Shown: positions 1 to 10,222, numbered from the stretch's first letter. The stretch is 64,000 bases of DNA from Dyella_A sp049445995 (GCF_049445995.1 NZ_JBMSDZ010000014.1:1-64000); one strand, 5' to 3'. The notes: generated by a model not told the origin, from the letters alone. Program-made: numbers and translations.

Positions 1-44
1 ACCTCGGCGATCAAGCCTGCCCGTTCCACCTCACGTTGCGTCAT
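1..44 (-). CDS. N-terminal fragment of a probable transposase, cut by the window edge
   Basis: Only the first 15 codons lie in the window, reading MTQREVERAGLIAEV from an ATG at 44; in-frame GTG codons upstream could also start it. The peptide resembles the helix-turn-helix start of ISNCY/IS481-type transposases, which often begin with MTQ and a basic-acidic helix. The repeated GGGGACACT motif just upstream supports reading this as the end of an insertion element. Both points are inference from a very short peptide, so the family is uncertain. Confidence 0.35.
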   Translation of the reverse strand, partial: MTQREVERAGLIAE

Positions 45-75
45 CCCCACCTCCACGGTCACCCCCTCGACGGAA

Positions 76-123
76 AAGGGGACACTTGTAACTTGCAGGA
101 AGGGGACACTACTAACTGGCAGC
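76..123. repeat. Tandem 24-nt imperfect repeat at the insertion-sequence end
   Basis: Two adjacent 24-nt units begin with the same 11 bases, AAGGGGACACT (76-86 and 100-110), and continue with similar sequence containing TAAC. Such repeats are typical of the subterminal transposase-binding region of an insertion element, and the partial transposase frame reads away from them to the left. The exact outer boundary and target duplication cannot be placed from the window. Confidence 0.45.
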
Positions 124-242
124 TACAGCCCGACTTCGATGCTTGTCGCTCGTGTCGGCCCACTGCTAGAATTCCGGGGATTGGGTCGTGGCCTGTCGCG
201 GGATTGAATGCCGCTTGGCGTCAAGCCGCACGGGAAGCTCAC

Positions 243-608
243 GTGATCAACAGCCTGCACTCCGGACGTCGTCTCGCCATGCGGATGGTGCTGCTGCAAC
301 TGGCAGTCGCCGCGGGTGCAGGTGGCATCTTCCTGGTTCAAGGACCCCGCGAGGCGATGGCTGCGGCAGCCGGAGCGACGGTGGCGGCGGCGGGAACCCT
401 GCTGCTGTCCATGCGAGCCTTCGCTGGACTGGGGCACGGCGGGGTGGCGCTGGGTCGGCTGGTGTCGGGGATGATCCTCAAATGGATCGTGACGCTGGGT
501 GGGCTGCTCATGATCCTGGTCCAATTCAAGTTGCCGCCGTTGGCCGCGATTGCGGGGCTGACGGGGGCGTATGCGGTCAATCTGCTGGCGTTCAGATTCA
601 AGGGTTGA
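243..608 (+). CDS. atpI: ATP synthase accessory protein I
   Basis: A 121-residue hydrophobic protein with about four membrane segments, opening the ATP synthase operon. AtpI helps assemble the c-ring and is not part of the finished enzyme. I chose the GTG at 243 because GGAAG lies about 7 nt upstream and the protein then begins with a short basic stretch before the first hydrophobic helix; the frame is open from 36, but that extension is non-hydrophobic and runs into the insertion-sequence end. The stop is 3 bp before atpB. The family is poorly conserved, so identity rests on size, topology and position. Confidence 0.85.
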   Translation: MINSLHSGRRLAMRMVLLQLAVAAGAGGIFLVQGPREAMAAAAGATVAAAGTLLLSMRAFAGLGHGGVALGRLVSGMILKWIVTLGGLLMILVQFKLPPLAAIAGLTGAYAVNLLAFRFKG

Positions 609-611
609 AAC

Positions 612-1415
612 ATGGCAAGCGAGCCGCAGGGCGGTCTTACCGAATACATCCAGCATCACCTGACCTTTCTGCAGTCCTCGCACGAAGGCGGTTTCTGGTC
701 GTTCCACCTCGATTCGATCGCCGTGTCTCTGATCCTTGGCGTGGTGTCGTGTGGCTGGTTCTGGCTGAAGTCGCGCCGTGCCACGGCGGGCGTGCCGGGC
801 AAGGGCCAGGCATTCGTCGAGATCGTGCTCGAGTTCGTCGACGGCCAGGTCAAGGACGTCTTCCATGGCGACCGTCGCTTCCTTGGCCCGCTGGCGCTGA
901 CGGTGTTCCTGTGGGTGTTTCTGATGAACGCCATGGATCTGCTGCCGGTCGACCTGCTCCCGTTCATTACCGAGAAATTCGGCATCGCCCACTTCCGCTC
1001 GGTGCCCACCGCCGATCTCAGCCTTACCTTCGCCATGTCGTTCACCGTGCTGATCCTGGTGATCTTCTACAGCTTCAAGGCCAAGGGCTTCGGCGGTTAC
1101 ATGCATGAGCTGTTCACCGCGCCGTTCGGCAAGCATCCGCTGCTGTGGATCCCGAACTTCGCGCTGAACCTGGTCGAGCTGCTGTCCAAGCCGGTCAGTC
1201 TCGCCATGCGACTGTTTGGCAACATGTATGCGGGCGAGCTGGTGTTCATGCTGATCGCCGGCCTGTTCAGCGCGGGCAGCTGGCTGTTGTTCGGCATGGG
1301 GATCATCGGTTACACGGTATGGGGCCTGTTCCATATCCTGATCATCTCGATCCAGGCTTTCATCTTCATGGTGCTGACTATCGTGTACATCTCGATGGCG
1401 CACGATCACCACTGA
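612..1415 (+). CDS. atpB: F0 ATP synthase subunit a
   Basis: A 267-residue membrane subunit forming the proton half-channels beside the c-ring. The diagnostic helix reads SLAMRLFGNM with the essential arginine at about residue 200 (E. coli Arg210). Several hydrophobic helices follow to the C-terminus, which ends in a His-rich tail (AHDHH). Length is normal for proteobacteria. The ATG at 612 follows the atpI stop immediately, so the two are co-transcribed. Confidence 0.97.
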   Translation: MASEPQGGLTEYIQHHLTFLQSSHEGGFWSFHLDSIAVSLILGVVSCGWFWLKSRRATAGVPGKGQAFVEIVLEFVDGQVKDVFHGDRRFLGPLALTVFLWVFLMNAMDLLPVDLLPFITEKFGIAHFRSVPTADLSLTFAMSFTVLILVIFYSFKAKGFGGYMHELFTAPFGKHPLLWIPNFALNLVELLSKPVSLAMRLFGNMYAGELVFMLIAGLFSAGSWLLFGMGIIGYTVWGLFHILIISIQAFIFMVLTIVYISMAHDHH

Positions 1416-1466
1416 TTTCGTTTGTTATTGCCGCTGTTACGCATTTCTTTTCTTGAGGAGACCACC

Positions 1467-1760
1467 GTGGAACAACTCGTTCAGTTTGCACAAATCCAGG
1501 GCTTCACCGCGATCGCGCTCGGCCTGATCATCGGCCTCGGTGCACTGGGTGCCTGTATCGGCATCGGCATCATGGGTTCGAAGTTCCTCGAAGCCGCCGC
1601 GCGTCAGCCGGAGCTGGTGCCGCTGCTGCAGGGCCGCATGTTCCTGCTGGCCGGTCTGATCGATGCGGCGTTCCTGATCGGCGTGGCGCTGGCCATGTAC
1701 TTCGCCGTGGCCAACCCGCTGCTGGGCGCCGTGCTGTCGGCTGCCGGCACCGGCAAGTAA
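1467..1760 (+). CDS. atpE: F0 ATP synthase subunit c
   Basis: A 97-residue two-helix proteolipid. The glycine-rich first helix (GLGALGACIGIGIMG), the RQP loop at 46-48, and the proton-binding aspartate in GLIDAAF at residue 66 are all present. The GTG at 1467 is preceded by a strong GAGGAG ribosome site; the longer open frame from 1422 lacks one. A slightly long N-terminus and C-terminus account for the size above the usual 79 residues. Multiple copies form the rotor ring. Confidence 0.97.
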   Translation: MEQLVQFAQIQGFTAIALGLIIGLGALGACIGIGIMGSKFLEAAARQPELVPLLQGRMFLLAGLIDAAFLIGVALAMYFAVANPLLGAVLSAAGTGK

Positions 1761-1770
1761 TCACGCCAGC

Positions 1771-1819
1771 GCGGCACCACTAGGTGGTGTCGCTTTCCTG
1801 CAAGGGCGCTCCGGCGCCC
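1771..1819 (+). other. Paired hairpins between atpE and atpF
   Basis: The 92-bp gap holds two stem-loops. One is at 1771-1793 (10-bp arms GCGGCACCAC and GTGGTGTCGC with one G-U pair, followed by TTT). The second is a short GGGCGC/GCGCCC hairpin at 1804-1819. Subunit c is needed in about tenfold excess, and in other bacteria structures around atpE set its relative expression. Here the hairpins could stabilise the upstream message or attenuate read-through; this role is inferred. Confidence 0.55.
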
Positions 1820-1852
1820 ATGCTTGTACCCCGCAGCAACAGGTAAGCAGCG

Positions 1853-2323
1853 ATGGATATCAACGCCACTCTGATTGGCGAAATGCTCTCGTTCGCCATC
1901 TTGATCGGGTTCACCGTCAAATTCATCTGGCCGAACCTGACCAAGGCGATCGAAGAGCGTCAGCTGAAGATCGCCGACGGCCTCAACGCCGCCGAGCGCG
2001 CGCGCGCCGAGCTCAAGGACGCGGACGCCAAGGTGGCTGACGAAATCCGCAGGGCGCGTCAGCAGGCCGCGGAGATCATCGACAAAGCACAGCAGCAGGC
2101 CAACCAGATTCTGGACAAGGCCAGGGCGGACGCTGTGGCCGAGATCGGCCGGCAGAAGGCCGTGGCACAGGACGAGATCGCCTCGATGGCGCAGCGTGCC
2201 CGCGAGGAGCTGCGTGAGCGGGTCGGCGCACTCGCGGTGCAGGGCGCCAGCAAGATCGTGCAGCGGGAGATCGATCCGGCCGCGCACAAGGTCCTGCTCG
2301 ATCAGCTCGCGACCGAGATCTAG
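1853..2323 (+). CDS. atpF: F0 ATP synthase subunit b
   Basis: A 156-residue stator subunit. It has one N-terminal membrane helix (about residues 5-25) followed by a long charged, alanine-rich helix (for example AERARAELKDADAKVADEIR) that dimerises and bridges to F1. Length matches the E. coli protein. It starts with MDINATLIGEMLSF and ends 3 bp before atpH. Confidence 0.97.
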   Translation: MDINATLIGEMLSFAILIGFTVKFIWPNLTKAIEERQLKIADGLNAAERARAELKDADAKVADEIRRARQQAAEIIDKAQQQANQILDKARADAVAEIGRQKAVAQDEIASMAQRAREELRERVGALAVQGASKIVQREIDPAAHKVLLDQLATEI

Positions 2324-2326
2324 GCG

Positions 2327-2860
2327 ATGGCCCAGGCAATTACGCTCGCCCGCCCCTACGCGCGCGCCGCTTTCGAACTGGCGCACGCCGCCGGTGCGCT
2401 GAACGACTGGTCGCGCGCGCTGGCGTTCGCAGCCATCGTGGCGAAGGATCCGCAGATCGCCGGTCTCGCCAACGACCCACGGGTGCAGCCGTCACAGATG
2501 GCGGCGTTGCATCTGCCCCAGGGCATGGCTTCGGACAGCCCGTTCGCCCTGTTCCTGGCGGAGCTGGCCGAGCACCGGCGCATGGCGCTGTTGCCCGAAG
2601 TGGCCGATCTTTTCGAGGAGTACAAGCGTGAAGCCGAGTCGCAGCTGCTGGTGAAGGTGACCAGCGCCATGGCGCTCGACGCGGCACAGATCGACCAGTT
2701 GAAGGCATCGCTGAAGCGTCGTTTCAAGCGCGAGATCGAACTGGAGACCCAGGTCGATGCCTCGCTGCTGGGCGGCGTGGTGATCGATACCGGCAGCGAA
2801 GTGATCGACGGTTCCGCGCGCGGCCGCCTCGAGCGGCTCGCCGGCGCGCTGGCGCATTGA
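2327..2860 (+). CDS. atpH: F1 ATP synthase subunit delta
   Basis: A 177-residue peripheral stator subunit that caps the F1 head and binds subunit b. The N-terminus has the typical TLARPYARAAFELA motif, and the C-terminal part has the conserved IDTGSEVIDGSARGRLERL segment. It starts 3 bp after atpF. Normal length. Confidence 0.96.
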   Translation: MAQAITLARPYARAAFELAHAAGALNDWSRALAFAAIVAKDPQIAGLANDPRVQPSQMAALHLPQGMASDSPFALFLAELAEHRRMALLPEVADLFEEYKREAESQLLVKVTSAMALDAAQIDQLKASLKRRFKREIELETQVDASLLGGVVIDTGSEVIDGSARGRLERLAGALAH

Positions 2861-2955
2861 TTCAACGCGAAGTCCATTTCGCGAAGAGCTGAACCGGCCA
2901 TCCATGGCCGGACTCGGTGAAAGAGCTTCGATTTCAAAATTTCGGGATAACGACC

Positions 2956-4506
<1,551 letters not shown>

Positions 4507-4507
4507 G

Positions 4508-4611
4508 TCCGGGATTGGAGAGACGGGATTTGGGATTCGGAAGCGCGGCGATCCCGAGGCTTGTGCGAATCCCGAATCCCGAATCCCGAATCCCTGATCC
4601 CGAATCCCTGA
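4508..4611. repeat. GGGATTC-type dispersed repeat between atpA and atpG
   Basis: The intergenic stretch is made of direct and inverted copies of the heptamer-like unit GGGATTCGGGATT, mainly as four or more tandem CCGAATCCC units on the plus strand with two inverted partners upstream. It can fold into a long imperfect hairpin. Low-complexity units like this are dispersed in Xanthomonadales genomes (general knowledge). It contains no open frame, and atpG has to be read through it. Confidence 0.8.
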
Positions 4612-4633
4612 GCGAGCACAGCGAGCGACAGAT

Positions 4634-5527
4634 ATGGCAAGCGGACGCGAAATCAAAACCAAGATCAAGAGCACGCAGAACATGCGCAAGGTGACGCGCG
4701 CGCTCGAAATGGTCTCGGCCTCGAAGATCCGCAAGGCGCAGGAGCTGATGAAGGCCTCGCGTCCCTACGCCCGACTGATGCGCAAGGTGATAGCGCACGT
4801 GGCGCAGGCCAGCACCGACTTCAGCCATCCGTTCCTGATCCAGCGCGGGAACGTCGCGCGCGTGGCCTACGTGGTGGTCTCCACCGATCGTGGCCTGTGC
4901 GGCGGCCTCAACTCCAACCTGTTCCGGCGCCTGCTGCCGGCGATCCGCGAGTGGCGGGACCAGGGCGTCGAGGTCGACGTGGTGGCGATCGGCCAGAAGG
5001 CGGTGCAGTTCTTCCGCCGGATCAAGGGCGTCAATCTGATCGGCAGCGTCACCCACCTGGGTGAACGACCGAAGCTGGAAAGCCTGGTCGGCGTGATCAA
5101 GGTGGTGCTGGACGCGTATTCGGCCAACGGCCTGGATCGAGTGTTTTTGGCCTACAACGATTTCGTCAACACCATGACCCAGACGGCCACCGTGCAGGCC
5201 CTGTTGCCGCTGCCGCTGGTGGCATCGGAAATGGAGGGTTCGGCCGGCATCGCGCTCGCGCAGACGCACGACTGGGACTACATCTACGAACCCGATGCCG
5301 CCACCGTGCTGGAGCACGTGCTCGGCCGCTATATCGAGTCGGTGGTGTACCAGGCCGCGCTGGAGAACCTGGCCAGCGAACATGCCGCGCGCATGGTCGC
5401 CATGAAGAGCGCCTCGGACAACGCCAACAAGGTGATCGGCGAGCTCACCCTGGTCTACAACAAGGCCCGCCAGGCCGCGATCACCCAGGAAATCTCGGAA
5501 ATCGTCGGCGGCGCGGCGGCGGTTTGA
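4634..5527 (+). CDS. atpG: F1 ATP synthase subunit gamma
   Basis: A 297-residue rotor shaft subunit. It has the N-terminal helix MASGREIKTKIKSTQNMRKV with the conserved MVSASKIRKAQ motif, the SDRGLCGGLN-like STDRGLCGGLN motif in the middle, and the C-terminal YNKARQAAITQEISEIVGGA helix. Slightly longer than the E. coli protein (287 residues). Confidence 0.97.
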   Translation: MASGREIKTKIKSTQNMRKVTRALEMVSASKIRKAQELMKASRPYARLMRKVIAHVAQASTDFSHPFLIQRGNVARVAYVVVSTDRGLCGGLNSNLFRRLLPAIREWRDQGVEVDVVAIGQKAVQFFRRIKGVNLIGSVTHLGERPKLESLVGVIKVVLDAYSANGLDRVFLAYNDFVNTMTQTATVQALLPLPLVASEMEGSAGIALAQTHDWDYIYEPDAATVLEHVLGRYIESVVYQAALENLASEHAARMVAMKSASDNANKVIGELTLVYNKARQAAITQEISEIVGGAAAV

Positions 5528-5534
5528 TTCGAAT

Positions 5535-5651
5535 AGACCCTTCTCCCGCCGAGAGAAGGTGGCGCGAAGCGCCGGACGAGGGTACGAGCGAAGCACATCA
5601 TGCAAGCGCCGGACCCTCTCCCCAACCCCTCTCCCGCCGGGAGGGGGGCCA
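5535..5651. repeat. Dispersed palindromic repeat between atpG and atpD
   Basis: This spacer holds a C/T-rich unit (CTTCTCCCGCCGAGAGAAGG) and a second related unit (CCCTCTCCCGCCGGGAGGGG), each a short palindrome, flanking GCGAAGCGCCGGA-like sequence. It has the look of a REP-like intergenic element. No coding frame is supported. Like the repeat before atpG it lies inside the operon. Confidence 0.7.
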
Positions 5652-5686
5652 ACAAACGAAGGTTTTGAAGGTTCGAGGAAACGAGA

Positions 5687-7099
5687 ATGAGCCAGGGCAA
5701 AGTTGTTCAGATCATCGGCGCGGTCATCGACGTCGAGTTTCCGCGCGATCAGGTGCCGTTGGTCTACAACGCCCTGAAGATCGACGGCACCGACATCACG
5801 CTGGAAGTGCAGCAGGAGCTGGGTGACGGCGTCGTGCGCACGATCGCCCTCGGTTCGACCGACGGGCTCAAGCGTGGCCTGATCGCCCGCAACACCGGCG
5901 AGGGCATCAAGGTGCCGGTCGGCAAGGCGACCCTCGGCCGCATCATGGACGTGCTCGGCAACCCGATCGACGAAGCCGGCCCGATCGGCGAGCAGGACCA
6001 GTGGGTGATCCACCGCGAGGCGCCGAGCTACGCCGACCAGGCGGCAGCCACCGACCTGCTGGAAACCGGCATCAAGGTCATCGACCTGGTCTGCCCGTTC
6101 GCCAAGGGCGGCAAGGTCGGCCTGTTCGGCGGCGCCGGCGTGGGCAAGACCGTGAACATGATGGAGCTGATCAACAACATCGCCAAGGCGCACGAGGGCC
6201 TGTCGGTGTTCGCCGGCGTCGGCGAGCGTACCCGCGAGGGCAACGACTTCTACCACGAGATGAAGGACTCCAACGTCCTGGACAAGGTCGCGATGGTGTA
6301 CGGCCAGATGAACGAGCCGCCGGGCAACCGCCTGCGCGTGGCGCTGACCGGGCTGACCATGGCCGAGTACTTCCGCGACGAGAAGGACGAGCACGGCAAG
6401 GGCCGCGACGTGCTGTTCTTCGTCGACAACATCTACCGCTACACGCTGGCCGGCACCGAAGTGTCCGCGCTGCTCGGCCGCATGCCGTCGGCGGTGGGCT
6501 ATCAGCCCACGCTGGCCGAGGAGATGGGCGTGCTGCAGGAGCGCATCACCTCGACCAAGACCGGTTCGATCACCTCGATCCAGGCCGTGTACGTGCCCGC
6601 GGACGACCTGACCGATCCGTCGCCGGCCACCACCTTCGCCCACCTGGATGCGACCGTGGTGCTGAGCCGCAACATCGCCTCGCTCGGCATCTACCCGGCG
6701 GTGGATCCGCTGGACTCCACCAGCCGCCAGCTCGATCCGAACGTGATCGGCGCCGAGCACTACGACGTCGCCCGCCGCGTGCAGGGCACGCTGCAGCGCT
6801 ACAAGGAGCTGAAGGACATCATCGCGATCCTGGGCATGGACGAGCTGTCGGAAGAGGACAAGCAGGCCGTGTCGCGCGCGCGCAAGATCGAGCGCTTCTT
6901 CAGCCAGCCGTTTCACGTCGCCGAGGTGTTCACCGGCTCACCGGGCAAGTACGTGCCGCTGAAGGAAACCATCCGCGGCTTCAAGATGATCGTCGACGGC
7001 GACGTGGACCACCTGCCGGAGCAGGCGTTCTACATGGTCGGCGGCATCGACGAGGCGATCAAGAAGGCCGAGGACATGGGCGCCAGGAAAACCGCGTAA
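5687..7099 (+). CDS. atpD: F1 ATP synthase subunit beta
   Basis: A 470-residue catalytic subunit. Walker A is GGAGVGKTVNMMELI, the catalytic glutamate lies in GVGERTREGND, and Walker B is DVLFFVDNIYRYTLAGTE. A GAGGAAACGAGA ribosome site precedes the ATG at 5687. One substitution is notable: FVDNIYRYT has a tyrosine where many species have phenylalanine, a conservative change. Confidence 0.98.
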   Translation: MSQGKVVQIIGAVIDVEFPRDQVPLVYNALKIDGTDITLEVQQELGDGVVRTIALGSTDGLKRGLIARNTGEGIKVPVGKATLGRIMDVLGNPIDEAGPIGEQDQWVIHREAPSYADQAAATDLLETGIKVIDLVCPFAKGGKVGLFGGAGVGKTVNMMELINNIAKAHEGLSVFAGVGERTREGNDFYHEMKDSNVLDKVAMVYGQMNEPPGNRLRVALTGLTMAEYFRDEKDEHGKGRDVLFFVDNIYRYTLAGTEVSALLGRMPSAVGYQPTLAEEMGVLQERITSTKTGSITSIQAVYVPADDLTDPSPATTFAHLDATVVLSRNIASLGIYPAVDPLDSTSRQLDPNVIGAEHYDVARRVQGTLQRYKELKDIIAILGMDELSEEDKQAVSRARKIERFFSQPFHVAEVFTGSPGKYVPLKETIRGFKMIVDGDVDHLPEQAFYMVGGIDEAIKKAEDMGARKTA

Positions 7100-7200
7100 G
7101 CGGTTTTCGCATAGACACGGGCAAGCTGGCGGCAGCACTGCAATCCGAGCTGGCTTTTCAGAAGCCCTTCGGTTCCCGCGAACGTGATGAGTAACCAACC

Positions 7201-7626
7201 ATGACTACAATCCGCGTCGACGTCGTCAGTGCCGAAGCCGAGATCTACTCGGGCGAGGCGACGATGGTCGTTGCCACCGGCGAGCTGGGCGAGCTGGGCA
7301 TCACCCCGCGCCACGCGCCGCTGATCACCCGCCTCAAGCCGGGCAAGGTCATCGTGACCCAGCCCGATGGCGAGAAGGTCGATATTTCCATCACCGGGGG
7401 CGGCATCCTCGAGGTGCAGCCGCAGGTCGTGACGGTGCTGGCCGACAGCGCGATCCGTTCGGCCGACATCGACGAGGCCGCCGCGCTGGAAGCCAAGCGC
7501 CAGGCCGAAGAGGCGCTGGCCAACCGCACCGACGCGATGGAGATCGCCGAGGCGCAGGCCAAGCTGGCCGAGGCGATCACCCAGCTGCAGGCGCTCGAGC
7601 GCCTGCGCCGCACGCTCAAGCACTGA
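7201..7626 (+). CDS. atpC: F1 ATP synthase subunit epsilon
   Basis: A 141-residue subunit with an N-terminal beta-sandwich (TIRVDVVSAEAEIYSGEA, GELGITPRHAPLIT) and a C-terminal two-helix hairpin rich in Ala/Glu/Lys that can inhibit ATP hydrolysis. It is the last gene of the operon, 101 bp after atpD. Confidence 0.96.
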   Translation: MTTIRVDVVSAEAEIYSGEATMVVATGELGELGITPRHAPLITRLKPGKVIVTQPDGEKVDISITGGGILEVQPQVVTVLADSAIRSADIDEAAALEAKRQAEEALANRTDAMEIAEAQAKLAEAITQLQALERLRRTLKH

Positions 7627-7663
7627 TACGATCCGCGTCCGCCCCCCGGGGCGCCTGCGGTTC

Positions 7664-7694
7664 CACGAACGCCGGCCTCGTGCCGGCATTCGTG
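7664..7694 (+). terminator. Hairpin after the ATP synthase operon
   Basis: A GC-rich stem-loop with arms CACGAACGCCGGC and GCCGGCATTCGTG (one mismatch) and a 5-nt loop lies 37 bp after the atpC stop. It has no U-run, so it is either a weak terminator or a 3'-end stabiliser; glmU begins 83 bp further on. Confidence 0.45.
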
Positions 7695-7777
7695 CATCCG
7701 GGCGGCCGCGCACCGCCCCGGGTTTCCGTCGTGCGGCTGATATTCTTGCGGCCTCAAGTCCACGACCCCGGTGATCC

Positions 7778-9145
7778 ATGGAAGCGCCTCCTCTGCACGT
7801 CATCGTCCTTGCCGCCGGCGAGGGCAAGCGCATGAAGTCCAAGCGCGCCAAGGTGCTGATGCCGGTGGCCGGCCGCCCGCTGCTCGGCCACGTGCTGGCG
7901 ACGGCGCGCCAGCTGGACCCGGCGGCGATCCATGTGGTGTACGGCCACGGCGCAGAGCAGGTGCGCGAAGCGTTCGCCGCCGACGCCGACCTGCGGTGGG
8001 TGCTGCAGGCCGAGCGGCTCGGTACCGGGCACGCGGTGGCGCAGGCGCTGGCGCAGGTGCCGGACGAGGCGCGCGTGCTGGTGCTGTACGGCGACGTACC
8101 GTTGACCCGCGCCGAGACCCTGCGTCCGCTGGCGACCGCCGAAGGCCTGACCCTGCTCACCACACGGCTGGCCGATCCGTTCGGCTACGGCCGGGTGCTG
8201 TGCGACGACGCGGCCCGCGTGATGGCGGTGGTGGAGGAGAAGGACGCCAGCGCCGAGGAACGGGCGGTGAACCTGGTCAACACGGGCATCGTGGCCGCCG
8301 ATGCCGCGCGCCTGCGCGGCTGGATCGCCCGGCTGGGCTGCAACAACGCCCAGGGCGAGTACTACCTCACCGACATCTTCGCGATGGCCGCGGCGGAAGG
8401 CGCCGCCGCGCGCTCGGTGGAGTGCGCCGACCCGGTGGAAGCGGCCGGCGCCAACAATCCGCTGCAGCTGGCCGAGCTGGAGGCGCAGTACCGTCGGCGG
8501 CGCGCCCACGAGCTGATGGTGGCCGGCGTGCGCCTGGCCGATCCGGCGCGCTTCGACGCGCGCGGCGCGGTCGAGACCGGCAGCGACGTGGAGATCGACG
8601 TCGACGTGATCCTCGAGGGCGACGTGGTGCTGGGCGACGACGTTCGCATCGGTCCGTTCACCCGCGTGCACAACGCGCGGCTGGCCAGCGGCACGGTGGT
8701 GCTGGCGCACTGCGACCTCGACGGCGTGGTCACGCACGGCCCGTGCACGATCGGTCCGTTCGCGCGCCTGCGTCCCGGCACGGAACTGGCCGCCGGCGTG
8801 CACGTGGGCAACTTCGTCGAGATCAAGAAAGCGAAGCTGGGCGATGGCAGCAAGGCCAACCACCTCAGCTACATCGGCGATGCGCAGATCGGCGCCGGGG
8901 TGAACATCGGCGCCGGCACCATCACCTGCAACTACGACGGCGTGAACAAGCACCTCACCCGGATCGGCGACGGCGCCTTCATCGGCTCCAACAGCGCGCT
9001 GGTGGCGCCCGTGCGCATCGGTGCGAACGCCACCATCGGCGCCGGCTCGGTGATCACCAAGGATGCGCCCGACGGCGAACTCACCGTGGCGCGCGGCCGG
9101 CAGCAGACGCTGGCGGGCTGGCGGCGGCCATTGAAGCAGAAGTAA
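7778..9145 (+). CDS. glmU: Bifunctional N-acetylglucosamine-1-phosphate uridyltransferase / glucosamine-1-phosphate acetyltransferase
   Basis: A 455-residue enzyme making UDP-GlcNAc for peptidoglycan and LPS. The N-terminal uridyltransferase has LAAGEGKRMKSKRAKVL and the YGDVPL metal-site motif. From about residue 250 the left-handed beta-helix hexapeptide repeats form the acetyltransferase, with VEIKKAKLGDGSKANHLSYI and GAGTITCNYDGVNKH. The placement directly downstream of the atp operon is common in gammaproteobacteria. Confidence 0.97.
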   Translation: MEAPPLHVIVLAAGEGKRMKSKRAKVLMPVAGRPLLGHVLATARQLDPAAIHVVYGHGAEQVREAFAADADLRWVLQAERLGTGHAVAQALAQVPDEARVLVLYGDVPLTRAETLRPLATAEGLTLLTTRLADPFGYGRVLCDDAARVMAVVEEKDASAEERAVNLVNTGIVAADAARLRGWIARLGCNNAQGEYYLTDIFAMAAAEGAAARSVECADPVEAAGANNPLQLAELEAQYRRRRAHELMVAGVRLADPARFDARGAVETGSDVEIDVDVILEGDVVLGDDVRIGPFTRVHNARLASGTVVLAHCDLDGVVTHGPCTIGPFARLRPGTELAAGVHVGNFVEIKKAKLGDGSKANHLSYIGDAQIGAGVNIGAGTITCNYDGVNKHLTRIGDGAFIGSNSALVAPVRIGANATIGAGSVITKDAPDGELTVARGRQQTLAGWRRPLKQK

Positions 9146-9146
9146 G

Positions 9147-9236
9147 TGGTGAGGAGTGAGGAGTGAGAAGTGAGAAGTGAGAAGCGCTCACCGTCTGGCT
9201 CTCTCTCGTTTCTCACTTCTCACTTCTCGCTCTCAG
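9147..9236. terminator. GAGTGAGAAGTGA inverted repeat between convergent genes
   Basis: Direct GTGAGGAGTGA/GTGAGAAGTGA units (about 9149-9184) face their inverse, TCTCACTTCTCACTTCTC (about 9210-9228), across a short loop. This makes a long A/G versus C/T stem between glmU (+) and the chorismatase gene (-). A two-way terminator is the simplest role. Similar GAGTGAG/CTCACTCC motifs recur at 39090-39148, so it is probably a dispersed family. Confidence 0.6.
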
Positions 9237-10222
9237 GCGTAGCGCCAGCCGTCGATCTCCACCAGCAGCTCACGGCGGCAGATGTCGCCGTGCAGCAGCA
9301 GTGCCGGCACGCCCGGCAGGCGCTGGCGGAAGAAGTCGCGCACCACGCGGGCATCGGCCGGATGGCGCACGTAGGCCTTCAGCGGCGAATGCGTGTCGAA
9401 GCCGGCCGGCATGCCGGCGCTGGCGAGCAGGGCCTCGAGATTGGCCAGCGTTTCCTCCAGCTGCGCGAGCAGGTCGTCGCGATGGGCCGAGGCGTGGCCG
9501 ATCACCGCCGCGGTGCCGGAGATCGCCAGCGCGTCGCCACCGGGCAGGCGCATCGCCCGCGCGAAGCTGGGTGGGGTGGGGCCGTACTGGCGCGGGTAGC
9601 GCCAGGCGCTCAGCTGGCGCGGATTCTCCACGCGCCGCCCGGGCCGCCTGCCGGCCAGCAGGTACACCTGCAGCCGTGGATGGTGGTCGTGGTATCCGAT
9701 CGCGGTGGCCGCCGGGAAGCCGTCGCCGAAGGCGCCCATACTGCGCGCGCGACCGTTGCAGAACTGCTTGTAGCGCTCCGCGTCGCCATCGCCATCATTG
9801 ATCGCCGTGAGGTAGTTCCAGACGCGCAGCACGTGCCGTTCCGGCTGCTGCGCCACGAACTCGGACAATGCCGCGTAGGCGCGCTCGGCGGTGGATGCGG
9901 CGCCGCCGTGCTCGGTCTCGTCGAGGCCGAGGGAGGCGAACAGCCAGCCGCCGCCGCGCGACCAGCGGATGGCGCCGTCGCGACCGGCCACCACGTCGCC
10001 GTCGACCTCCCAGCATTCGAGCGGTGCCGGTGCATCGAACGGTTCCAGCGCCAGGGTGAGCCAGCGCGGATCGTCCCGATCGGCCTGTCCCGCGCCGAAT
10101 CCGATCACCGCCAGCATGCCCGGTTCGGCCAGCGCGGCGGCAGCCTGCATGCTGCGATACGACACCCGCGGCGCGCGGTATTCGACGGCTTGCGCCGCTG
10201 CTATTTCACATCCCTGAACCAT
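9233..10222 (-). CDS. xanB2: XanB2-like chorismatase (3-hydroxybenzoate synthase)
   Basis: About 329 residues from the ATG at 10222; in-frame starts at about 10252 and further upstream exist, and the true start is unsettled. It resembles the FkbO/Hyg5/XanB2 chorismatase family: motifs MLAVIGFGAG, VLRVWNYLTAIN, ERYKQFCNGRARSMGAFG and LQVYLLAG, and a RidA-like C-terminal half (KAYVRHPADARVVRDFF). XanB2 splits chorismate to 3- and 4-hydroxybenzoate; 3-hydroxybenzoate primes xanthomonadin. It is divergent from the aryl-polyene genes starting at 10314, which fits supply of the starter unit. Confidence 0.85.
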   Translation of the reverse strand: MVQGCEIAAAQAVEYRAPRVSYRSMQAAAALAEPGMLAVIGFGAGQADRDDPRWLTLALEPFDAPAPLECWEVDGDVVAGRDGAIRWSRGGGWLFASLGLDETEHGGAASTAERAYAALSEFVAQQPERHVLRVWNYLTAINDGDGDAERYKQFCNGRARSMGAFGDGFPAATAIGYHDHHPRLQVYLLAGRRPGRRVENPRQLSAWRYPRQYGPTPPSFARAMRLPGGDALAISGTAAVIGHASAHRDDLLAQLEETLANLEALLASAGMPAGFDTHSPLKAYVRHPADARVVRDFFRQRLPGVPALLLHGDICRRELLVEIDGWRYA

